A stretch of 64,000 nt of DNA from Clostridia bacterium (GTDB lineage Bacteria > Bacillota > Clostridia > RGIG6154). The notes beneath the pieces were generated by a model. It worked only from the letters and a program-made list of their open reading frames with translations. It was not told the DNA's origin and ran no database searches. This document shows positions 17,980 to 24,697 of the stretch, one piece after another. Location: the NCBI GenBank assembly GCA_017410375.1, contig JAFQQW010000021.1, positions 42,208 through 106,207 on the forward strand. Reading direction: 5' to 3'. How positions within the stretch are numbered: position 1 is the stretch's first letter; every line of letters begins with the position of its first letter. A program made the translations under genes and the position numbers.

Positions 17980-19170
17980 ATGTGTAATCACGGAGTTTAT
18001 TTCGACCACGCAGCGACAACTTTTACACGACCCGAGGTGCTTTCAAAAATGTTGCCGTATTTCGGACAATCCTACGGTAATGCTTCCGGTATATATAGCA
18101 TGGCACGTTTAAGTCGTCAGATAGTAGAGTGGTCCAGAGGCGAAATTGCTAAAGCTATTGGGGCCAAAGAAGATAGAGAGATTTATTTTACGGCCGGCGG
18201 CTCGGAATCAGACAACTGGGCAATCAAAGGTGTTGCGCGTGCTAATAAGACAAAAGGCAATCACATTATAACAAGTAAAATTGAACACCACGCGGTTTTA
18301 CACACCCTTAAGACTCTTGAAAAAGAAGGGTTTGAGGTTACGTATCTTGATGTGGACGAATACGGTCGCATTTCTTTGGAGCAGCTGGAAAATGCAATTA
18401 CTGAGCAGACAATTTTGATTACCATTATGTTTGCAAATAATGAAATCGGAACGATTGAGCCTGTTCGTGAAATTGGTGAAATCGCAAGAAAGCATAATGT
18501 TTATTTTCATTGTGATGCTGTACAGGCTGTTGGGCATGTTCCGGTTCATGTCGAAGAAATGAACATTGATTTACTGTCTATGTCAGGTCATAAATTTTAC
18601 GGTCCTAAAGGCATTGGTGCTTTGTATATCCGTAAAGGCGTCAAAATTCAAAATCTTATTGACGGCGGTGCGCAGGAAAGAAACAAGAGAGCAGGAACCG
18701 AGAACGTTCCGGGAATTGTCGGCATGGCAGAAGCCTTGCGTATTGCTGTTGAAGACATGGATATGCACAATAAACAGCTTGCGCGCATGCGCGACCGGAT
18801 TATTAAGGAAATCACAGAAAATATTCCTTATGTTCGATTGAACGGACATCCCGTAGAGCGTTTGCCGGGCAATGTAAATCTTTCTTTTGAATTTATCGAA
18901 GGTGAATCTTTGTTACTTTCTCTTGATTTGAAAGGGATTGCCGCATCTTCCGGTTCGGCTTGTACATCCGGTTCTCTGGACCCGTCGCATGTTTTACTTG
19001 CCATTGGTTTGTCCCACGAAATCGCACATGGTTCTTTACGCATCACGTTGGGCTATGAAAATACCGATGATGATATTGATTATTTATTTACGGTGCTTCC
19101 TGAAATTGTTGAAAGACTTCGGATGATGTCACCGCTTTACGAAAAAGTCCTGAAAGGAGAAAACAAATAA
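17980..19170 (+). CDS. nifS: Cysteine desulfurase (NifS/IscS type)
   Basis: This PLP enzyme removes sulfur from cysteine as a persulfide for Fe-S cluster assembly. In the 396-residue protein, YFDHAATT opens the fold, the PLP lysine is Lys205 in SGHKFYGPKG, and the catalytic cysteine is Cys328 in GSACTSGS. ATG 17980 has GGAG at the right distance. GTG 17971, which overlaps the regulator stop codon, is an alternative start that adds three residues. The stop codon shares a base with the next ATG. It donates sulfur to the NifU/IscU protein encoded next. Confidence 0.95.
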   Translation: MCNHGVYFDHAATTFTRPEVLSKMLPYFGQSYGNASGIYSMARLSRQIVEWSRGEIAKAIGAKEDREIYFTAGGSESDNWAIKGVARANKTKGNHIITSKIEHHAVLHTLKTLEKEGFEVTYLDVDEYGRISLEQLENAITEQTILITIMFANNEIGTIEPVREIGEIARKHNVYFHCDAVQAVGHVPVHVEEMNIDLLSMSGHKFYGPKGIGALYIRKGVKIQNLIDGGAQERNKRAGTENVPGIVGMAEALRIAVEDMDMHNKQLARMRDRIIKEITENIPYVRLNGHPVERLPGNVNLSFEFIEGESLLLSLDLKGIAASSGSACTSGSLDPSHVLLAIGLSHEIAHGSLRITLGYENTDDDIDYLFTVLPEIVERLRMMSPLYEKVLKGENK

Positions 19171-19607
19171 TGCAGTACACAGAAAAAGTAATTGATCATT
19201 TTACAAATCCCAGAAATGTGGGTGAAATTGAAAATGCCGACGGTGTTGGTGAAGTTGGTAACGCAAAGTGCGGCGATATTATGAAAATGTATCTCAAAAT
19301 TGAGGATGAGATTATAACAGACGTTAAGTTTAAAACCTATGGCTGCGGTGCTGCGATAGCAACCAGCTCTGTTGCAACCGAAATGATTAAAGGTAAAAGT
19401 GTTGATGAAGCATTGCGTCTTAAAAACAGTGAGGTTGTGGATGAGCTCGGCGGATTGCCTGATGTGAAAATTCATTGCAGTGTATTGGCTGAAGAAGCGA
19501 TTAAAAAAGCAATCGGTGACTATTATGTGAAAAAGGGCATACTCCCGGCAGAACAGCATGAATGTGACGGCTGTTGTGAAGCTTGTAAAAAACACGAACA
19601 GGAATAA
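19170..19607 (+). CDS. nifU: Fe-S cluster assembly scaffold (NifU N-terminal/IscU type)
   Basis: A 145-residue scaffold on which Fe-S clusters are built. The three ligand cysteines are Cys34 (KCGD, with the conserved Asp36), Cys59 (YGCGAA) and Cys103 (IHCS). The C-terminal tail is unusual, with HECDGCCEACKKH holding four extra cysteines within the last 20 residues. Such a tail is seen in clostridial homologues as far as I recall. The start overlaps the nifS stop by one base. Confidence 0.93.
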   Translation: MQYTEKVIDHFTNPRNVGEIENADGVGEVGNAKCGDIMKMYLKIEDEIITDVKFKTYGCGAAIATSSVATEMIKGKSVDEALRLKNSEVVDELGGLPDVKIHCSVLAEEAIKKAIGDYYVKKGILPAEQHECDGCCEACKKHEQE

Positions 19608-19642
19608 AAAACAACCGCTCTCAATCGAGAGCGGTTGTTTTT
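19607..19642. terminator. Bidirectional terminator between nifU and the opposing lipoprotein gene
   Basis: AAACAACCGCTCTC (ending 19622) pairs with GAGAGCGGTTGTTT (19627-19640) across AATC, with A-tract and T-tract flanks. It serves both convergent transcripts. Confidence 0.92.
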
Positions 19643-21110
19643 ATTTTACAGACCATTTTGAAATATCTTCATACAAACTGTTGGCGTATGGCGAAAATGT
19701 GCCGTTTACTTTATCTGAAACTGCAAAAACTTCCTTTTCGTAGTACAGACTGATAATGGGTACATGCTTTAACAAGAGTGCCTGAATCTCTTTTGCAGAA
19801 TCCGTTTTTTTCTTTTGCAGTCCGGTTCCGGAAAACTCTGTCAATAAAGCATCCATCTTCTTAACCTTGTAATTCAAGTTATTTTTGGACGAGTGTAGTA
19901 AAAAACTTAAATTTTGGTCAGCGGGGATGATTACTTCTCCGATGTAGGCGGTGTATTCTCCTTTTTCTATTTTCTCGAGGTATTCTTTGTACGGCAGAGC
20001 GGTGATTTGGGAATCAATACCGTTTTCCCGTAATTGCGTGTTGATAAATTCCGCCGTTTTCTTTTTTGAGTCACTTTCTTCATTGATCAGGATGCTAAAG
20101 GAGGGCACATCTTCTGCGTGGCTTTTTTTCAAATACGCTTTTGCTTTTTCAATATTGAATTGCAAATCTGTTTTATACGCCTTGTCATATGCACTTTTGG
20201 GTCGGAATGGGGAATTGGTTATGGTCGCATACCCTGCAAGCATGGAATCAACAAGAGCTTGCTTGTCAATCAAATGTGCAATTGCTTTTCTTGCATACGC
20301 ATCGGGTAATATTGTTGATGTACAATTAAAACCCAGATAGGTAAATTTGTCCGTTACATAGTCATGCGTAGAAATGTTTGTCATGTTTGATAAGGTGGAA
20401 AGTGCGTTAATATCGCAGGATACCATATCAATGTCGAGTGCATGAAAAGCGTTTGCGGCTGCTTCTTTATTGGGGTAGTACACAACGTGAACTGTTTTGA
20501 TTTGAGGTAAAAACTCTTTGTTTGCGTTCTCACCTGTGTTTGCAGTTAATACTAACTTATCATTTGTTTTGTCTGTCAGAATATAAGACCCGCACCCCAG
20601 AAGAGAGGTCTTGTCTTTGTAAATCGGAAAATTAAGAGTGGAAAGAACACCGAGTCCTTTCTGTTTCAACTTCAGGGTCAAAACATTTCCGGAAGCAGAA
20701 CAGGATTCTACATAATCATTGACAGGACTGTATAAGCCGGCGGAGTACTCTTTTAAAGTATCGAGTGCACCCTTGGCATGAATGGCGGTAAGTGGTGTTC
20801 CGTCAGAAAAAACAATGTCGTCGCGCAAGGTGAGCTTCAGAATTGAACCGTTTTTAGAAAAATGCCATTCTGTTGCAAGACAGGGCGTTATGCTTAAATC
20901 TTCATTAACAGTTAAAAGCGGTTTATACAGCATAGAAGAGAGCAAAGAGGCGTTTGTTTTGTATTTCGTAGTTAACGGATTGAGTGTGTCAGGGGAAAAA
21001 GCAAAAAGAGAGATTTCGCCGCTTGCAACCGAAGCATCATTTTTTTCGCCACAGGAAACACAAAGCAAAACCAAAATAAATGTCAGTATTAAACAGATTG
21101 TTTTTTTCAT
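19641..21110 (-). CDS. ABC transporter solute-binding lipoprotein, peptide (SBP family 5) type
   Basis: This 489-residue extracytoplasmic protein binds oligopeptides, nickel or similar ligands for an ABC importer. Residues 1-19 are a lipoprotein signal with lipobox LCVSC; lipidation would be at Cys20. Family 5 features include LNPLTTKYKTNASLLSSMLY, ATEWHFSKNGSILKLTLRDD and DYVTDKFTYLGFNC. The start ATG overlaps the ymdB stop (ATGA), so it is translated after ymdB. No permease or ATPase genes are adjacent, which makes it an orphan binding protein. Confidence 0.85.
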   Translation of the reverse strand: MKKTICLILTFILVLLCVSCGEKNDASVASGEISLFAFSPDTLNPLTTKYKTNASLLSSMLYKPLLTVNEDLSITPCLATEWHFSKNGSILKLTLRDDIVFSDGTPLTAIHAKGALDTLKEYSAGLYSPVNDYVESCSASGNVLTLKLKQKGLGVLSTLNFPIYKDKTSLLGCGSYILTDKTNDKLVLTANTGENANKEFLPQIKTVHVVYYPNKEAAANAFHALDIDMVSCDINALSTLSNMTNISTHDYVTDKFTYLGFNCTSTILPDAYARKAIAHLIDKQALVDSMLAGYATITNSPFRPKSAYDKAYKTDLQFNIEKAKAYLKKSHAEDVPSFSILINEESDSKKKTAEFINTQLRENGIDSQITALPYKEYLEKIEKGEYTAYIGEVIIPADQNLSFLLHSSKNNLNYKVKKMDALLTEFSGTGLQKKKTDSAKEIQALLLKHVPIISLYYEKEVFAVSDKVNGTFSPYANSLYEDISKWSVK

Positions 21111-21877
21111 ACAATATTCATCCTTTTTATTTCTTTGGCAAGACCGGTTTTATCGTCTACTGAGATTACCACAGCATTGAATTGGGCAATACCGTCCGAA
21201 AGCTCAAAACGATCTCTTTGGTGATAAGCAAACCGATTGACAATAATTTCGGTTTTGGTACCCAGAATAGAATGGTGTGCACCTGTCATGCCTACATCGG
21301 TTATAAATGCTGTGCCACCGGGCAGAATTCTTTCATCAGCAGTCTGCACATGTGTATGTGTGCCGACAACCGCAGCCACTTTTCCATCCATAAAATGTGC
21401 CATAGCAGCTTTTTCGCTTGTCGCTTCAGCATGAAAATCGATTAAAATTGCATCCGCCTCATCTTTGATTTTTGCATACTCGGCCATTACAGCGTCAAAA
21501 GGAGAATTAATCGGGTCCAGATAAACCTGTCCCTGTATATTGATTACACCAAGTCTGTAACAGCCAGTGTCATATACCACAGAGCCTTCGCCCGGCAACG
21601 ATTTGTTATAATTCGCAGGGCGAATGATGTAATCAAAGTTTTCAAAAACATCTTCAACGTTGCGGTTAAAGGTGTGGTTGCCCATTGTAAAAACATCTAT
21701 GCCTGCATTCCACAACTCCTTTAAAGATGGGATTGTGATACTGTTTCCGTGTGATGCGTTTTCTCCGTTTGCGATGCAGATGTCTATTTTGTTCTCTTTT
21801 CGTATCCGGTTTAAGTTTCGCACTATATATTCTCTGCCGGGTTTTCCGACAATATCTCCGATAAATAAAATATTCAT
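21107..21877 (-). CDS. YmdB-type metallophosphoesterase
   Basis: This 256-residue member of the TIGR00282 metallophosphoesterases is, in Bacillus subtilis, a 2',3'-cyclic-nucleotide phosphodiesterase affecting biofilm and motility decisions. Metal-site motifs are FIGDIVGKPGR (Asp8), NGENASHG, MGNHTFNRN and the C-terminal GTHTHVQTADERIL. The promoter TTGAAA-17-TATAAT lies at 21937-21909 on the minus strand. The reading frame ends with ATGA shared with the downstream lipoprotein gene. Confidence 0.92.
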   Translation of the reverse strand: MNILFIGDIVGKPGREYIVRNLNRIRKENKIDICIANGENASHGNSITIPSLKELWNAGIDVFTMGNHTFNRNVEDVFENFDYIIRPANYNKSLPGEGSVVYDTGCYRLGVINIQGQVYLDPINSPFDAVMAEYAKIKDEADAILIDFHAEATSEKAAMAHFMDGKVAAVVGTHTHVQTADERILPGGTAFITDVGMTGAHHSILGTKTEIIVNRFAYHQRDRFELSDGIAQFNAVVISVDDKTGLAKEIKRMNIV

Positions 21878-21908
21878 GGTATATCCTTTCTAATGTTGCA
21901 TATATTAT

Positions 21909-21937
21909 ATTATAACACTGATTCTGATTATTTTCAA
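21909..21937 (-). promoter_or_regulatory. Sigma-A-type promoter of ymdB
   Basis: On the minus strand: TTGAAA (21937-21932), 17 bases, TATAAT (21914-21909). Confidence 0.75.
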
Positions 21938-21973
21938 CCGGAAAATTATTTTTATAAAAATTAAATTTAGGGG

Positions 21974-22002
21974 TTGACAAATCACGTTTTTTGTGTTATT
22001 AT
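21974..22002 (+). promoter_or_regulatory. Promoter of the initiator tRNA gene
   Basis: TTGACA (21974-21979), 17 bases, TATTAT (21997-22002), ending 28 bases before the tRNA. Confidence 0.75.
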
Positions 22003-22030
22003 ATTTAATGCGTTAAGAAAACGTATATAT

Positions 22031-22108
<78 letters not shown>

Positions 22109-22110
22109 TG

Positions 22111-22150
22111 AAAAAAAGACAGATTTCGACAAAGAAATCTGTCTTTTTTT
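22111..22150 (+). terminator. Terminator of the tRNA-fMet gene
   Basis: A perfect 17-base-pair hairpin: left arm 22111-22127 ending in GACAGATTTC, loop GACAAA, right arm 22134-22150 ending in seven T residues. Confidence 0.93.
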
Positions 22151-22321
22151 AGCTAAATTCGCGTTTCGCGAGCTAAATGTGCTAATGCACGCTAAATTAC
22201 TTCGTAGCTAAATTGACCTTCGGTCAGCTAAAAAGCGAATTTAATTTAGCTGTTTCGGCAGAAACAATTTAGCTATTGCGGAGCAATAATTTCGCTTTGC
22301 ACGAATGTGCAAAATTTAGCT
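22151..22321. repeat. Modular array of mini-hairpins separated by AGCTAAAT / ATTTAGCT
   Basis: The first half has AGCTAAAT (or GCTAAAT) copies at 22151, 22171, 22191, 22206 and a shortened one at 22226. Each of the first four is followed by a different short hairpin: TCGCG/CGCGA, GTGC/GCAC, TAC/GTA, TGACC/GGTCA. After a centre near 22233-22243 the spacer appears in reverse complement (TTTAGCT 22245, AATTTAGCT 22266, variant AATTTCGCT 22288, ATTTAGCT 22314), with hairpins GTTTC/GAAAC, ATTGC/GCAAT, TTTGCAC/GTGCAAA between. The whole block could fold as one branched cruciform. It encodes no protein and sits between two terminators. Confidence 0.85.
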
Positions 22322-22359
22322 AAATCACTTTGCATCATTATTATTCTGCATTGCCACAA

Positions 22360-22397
22360 AATAACCCTAACTTAAAAAGTTAGGGTTATTATTTTTT
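22360..22397. terminator. Bidirectional hairpin terminator
   Basis: AATAACCCTAACTT (22360-22373) pairs with AAGTTAGGGTTATT (22377-22390) across AAA, followed by ATTTTTT. Confidence 0.85.
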
Positions 22398-22500
22398 GGC
22401 TTTATTTAAAGACTTTTCGTGATTTTAGTAATACAAAAGAGCTACTTTGGAGGTAGTCTAAGGTGGTTTTTCTTGTGTTTTTGGCTTTTTGCGATTTTTT

Positions 22501-22537
22501 AAAAGGGTTCATATGATTTATAAAAGGGTTCATATGA
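22501..22537. repeat. Direct repeat of 16 bases
   Basis: AAAAGGGTTCATATGA occurs at 22501-22516 and again at 22522-22537, giving a 21-base period. It lies just upstream of the tRNA-like remnant. No function is evident. Confidence 0.8.
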
Positions 22538-22564
22538 CAATGTGAGCATCTTTGAGAAACAAAA

Positions 22565-22587
22565 TTCGACTCCCTATAATCGCCCCA
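22565..22587 (+). pseudogene. 3' remnant resembling tRNA-His
   Basis: TTCGACT (T loop), CCCTA (3' T stem), TAATCGC (3' acceptor strand), C and CCA stand in the correct order and lengths for a tRNA 3' end. The C before CCA and the AATCGCC sequence resemble tRNA-His. The 5' partner of the T stem (expected TAGGG) is replaced by CAAAA, and no 5' half is found within 90 bases upstream. It overlaps the first base of a perfect terminator hairpin, as a genuine tRNA gene would. It is probably a broken or recombined tRNA end. Confidence 0.5.
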
Positions 22588-22627
22588 CAAATAAAAAGGA
22601 TACCTTTATGGTATCCTTTTTATTTGT
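22587..22627. terminator. Perfect 18-base-pair hairpin terminator
   Basis: The left arm 22587-22604 ends in AAGGATACC, the loop is TTTAT, and the right arm 22610-22627 begins GGTATCCTTTTTATTT. Confidence 0.88.
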
Positions 22628-22641
22628 GTAGATATTAAATC

Positions 22642-22775
22642 GGGAGGAGAACTGCCGAAGGCAGTTCGTTGAGACAGCCAAGATGCGAAGCGGATTGGAC
22701 TGTCGTGTCTCGAGTGAGCAAATTTCTTCGCTGGCGACGAGGTCGCCCGAAGAAAAGCGAAACGCAGAGTCTCCC
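22642..22775. other. Three-hairpin structured element (possible RNA or palindromic repeat)
   Basis: The outer ends GGGAG (22642-22646) and CTCCC (22771-22775) pair. Inside are AACTGCC-GAA-GGCAGTT (22650-22666), a longer helix GAGACAG...CTGT..GTCTC (22671-22711) with CCAA/TTGG, and TTTCTTCG/CGAAGAAA (22723-22755) enclosing GGCGAC/GTCGCC. The block is visibly richer in G and C than its surroundings and lies between two terminators. An open frame crosses it on the minus strand but is not protein-like. I do not recognise it as a named RNA family. Confidence 0.55.
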
Positions 22776-22786
22776 TACACCCACAT

Positions 22787-22822
22787 AAGGACAACAATTT
22801 TATAGAATTGTTGTCCTTTTAT
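22787..22822. terminator. Hairpin terminator
   Basis: AAGGACAACAATT (22787-22799) pairs with AATTGTTGTCCTT (22806-22818) across TTATAG, followed by TT. From here to 22964 I see only AT-rich sequence and a ribosome binding site (AAGGAGG) ahead of the next gene. Confidence 0.85.
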
Positions 22823-22964
22823 TTAAGCCTTTTTCGGTATTTTACAATAATCAGGAAACAAGCCTGTTAAAGCTGAAGATTAATTTTAAACTATTTTTTT
22901 GTAATTTTAGGGTAGAAAATATTAAATTTGTGTGTTATTATGAATTTATAAAGGAGGTATTGCC

Positions 22965-24677
22965 ATGAAAAGAACAGGTGCAGATTACATAAAACCCTTT
23001 GCGAAAGAAATATTCGGTACAGAAAATGTGGGATTTTATCCATATCCTAGAGAAGAGCTTATAAAGCAACCCATTTTTCCGTATTTTGTATTAGACGGTG
23101 GTGCGTTCAATCTGATGAAAGACCGCTTTGGTACGGCAGACGGTGATAAAATTCTAGAGCTTACGTTATCAGGAGACCTTTTTGAAATTTTTAAGTACAA
23201 GGGCGAATTTAATTGGGAAGCGTCCTTTGCGTATTCTAAAGATACCGATTTCATGAAAAAATATGAATGGCAAATCTGGCCGCAACGCCTGTATTTTACC
23301 ATTCCGCTTGCCCATAAATTTTTGCAGACGGGCGAAAGAAAATATGCAGATGCATGGCTTACCATTGTCAAAGAATGGGACAGGGCACACCCGTATCAGG
23401 AGTTTGACCCTGCAATTCATTACATAAAAACTGACATGGTTTGGCGTGATATGCAGGTTGCGTGGCGTACCATGTCACTGTTACACGGTCTATTTATGCT
23501 AAGCGATGCACCCTTCACAAAGGATGATTGGAAATATCTTTATGATTTTGTGAAGCTTCATATGAATCATCTCTATATTGAAGCGATTGACAGACTTAAT
23601 CGGAAATATGCGCAAAATCACGTTTTGCAGATTGGCGTTGTGCTTCTTTTTGCGGTTTCCATGTTTCCGGAGTTTGACAATATAGAAGAATTGACTAAAA
23701 TTGCACTTGATACCGTAGAGTTGAACTTAAGAAATGCGATTTTTGAGGACGGCGGCAGTGATGAGGACAGCCCTAGCTACAGTCATTTTATCGCAAGACT
23801 TTATTTAGAGGCGTTACTTATTATTGAAAAGAACGGCTATCCCGAAATCAAAGGTTTGGAAGAAAGTGTAAAAAAACAGTACGAATGGCTTTACCGTTGC
23901 ATGACACCGCAAGGGAAACCGCTTGCCCTTTCGGATTCTTATGGGCTTGATGTCTTGTTGGATTTAGAGTATGTTTCGAGATTGATTGAACTGGATTTTG
24001 ACAGAGAGCTTAAGTCGGTTTATTATCCCCACAGCCATATTGCAATTTACAGAAACGGTGATATGACTCTGGTTTTAGATGCACCTTCTTGGCCGGGTCC
24101 GCATCACCATGCAGGGACACCGCAGATTCTTTCGTTCTATAAGGATAAGCCTTTGCTGATTGATACGGGCGTTTGCAGTTATGACCGTTGGGAATTTTAC
24201 GAATATTTGCATGAGTTTAAAGCGCATAACGTGGTTTACAATCCTGAATTTGAGATTGATGACTGTACCGTTACTCCGAAAATTACACTTGCGGATGTGG
24301 AAAACGGAAAGTTCAAGGTGGAAACGGTGGTTGCAAACAAGAACGGACAAAGCTACTTATGGACAAGAGAAATAGAGGCTTTTCAGGATAAGCTTGTGAT
24401 TTTCGATAAAGCAGAGTCTGAAACCGAAATGCCCTTTAAATCCAGGCTTTTCTTCAAACAGAACGACGTGTATTTCCCAAAAGAGAACAAAAACAAAATG
24501 CAGCTGCTTACAGAAAGCTATCTCATGACCTTAACAAGTGAAATGCAGATTTCCCGGGAACTTGCACCCGTGATGAATGAAGAAAATAATCTTGATTATG
24601 CGGTTATCTGCGAAACAAATACGGTTTCAAGCAAAGAATTTATCAATAAAACCGTAATAGAATTTGAGGATAGATAA
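22965..24677 (+). CDS. Heparinase II/III family protein
   Basis: A 570-residue protein with the two-part layout of heparinase II/III and oligo-alginate lyases. Residues about 60-330 form an all-helical toroid (including DGGSDEDSPSYSHFIARLY), and residues about 350-560 form a beta-sandwich (PGPHHHAGTPQILSFYKDKP with three His at 380-382, and LLIDTGVCSYDRWEFYEYLHEFKAHN). The family cleaves uronic-acid-containing polysaccharides by beta-elimination. No signal peptide is visible, so it may act on imported oligosaccharides. The ATG follows AAAGGAGG, and no clear promoter was found. The next gene follows after 20 bases. Confidence 0.82.
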   Translation: MKRTGADYIKPFAKEIFGTENVGFYPYPREELIKQPIFPYFVLDGGAFNLMKDRFGTADGDKILELTLSGDLFEIFKYKGEFNWEASFAYSKDTDFMKKYEWQIWPQRLYFTIPLAHKFLQTGERKYADAWLTIVKEWDRAHPYQEFDPAIHYIKTDMVWRDMQVAWRTMSLLHGLFMLSDAPFTKDDWKYLYDFVKLHMNHLYIEAIDRLNRKYAQNHVLQIGVVLLFAVSMFPEFDNIEELTKIALDTVELNLRNAIFEDGGSDEDSPSYSHFIARLYLEALLIIEKNGYPEIKGLEESVKKQYEWLYRCMTPQGKPLALSDSYGLDVLLDLEYVSRLIELDFDRELKSVYYPHSHIAIYRNGDMTLVLDAPSWPGPHHHAGTPQILSFYKDKPLLIDTGVCSYDRWEFYEYLHEFKAHNVVYNPEFEIDDCTVTPKITLADVENGKFKVETVVANKNGQSYLWTREIEAFQDKLVIFDKAESETEMPFKSRLFFKQNDVYFPKENKNKMQLLTESYLMTLTSEMQISRELAPVMNEENNLDYAVICETNTVSSKEFINKTVIEFEDR

Positions 24678-24697
24678 AAAACGGATAGGAGAAAAGA

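Noticed and set aside
22151..22321. CRISPR array
   Set aside because: Spacers of 8 bases and unique hairpins of 9-18 bases are far too short; the repeat inverts half-way; no cas genes are present.
22402..22590. Minus-strand 62-codon open frame with repeated MNPF
   Set aside because: The repeat comes from the 16-base direct DNA repeat, and its start lies in the terminator and tRNA-like remnant; no ribosome binding site.
22606..22797. Minus-strand 63-codon open frame through the three-hairpin element
   Set aside because: The frame follows from the G+C-rich palindromes and has no protein features.
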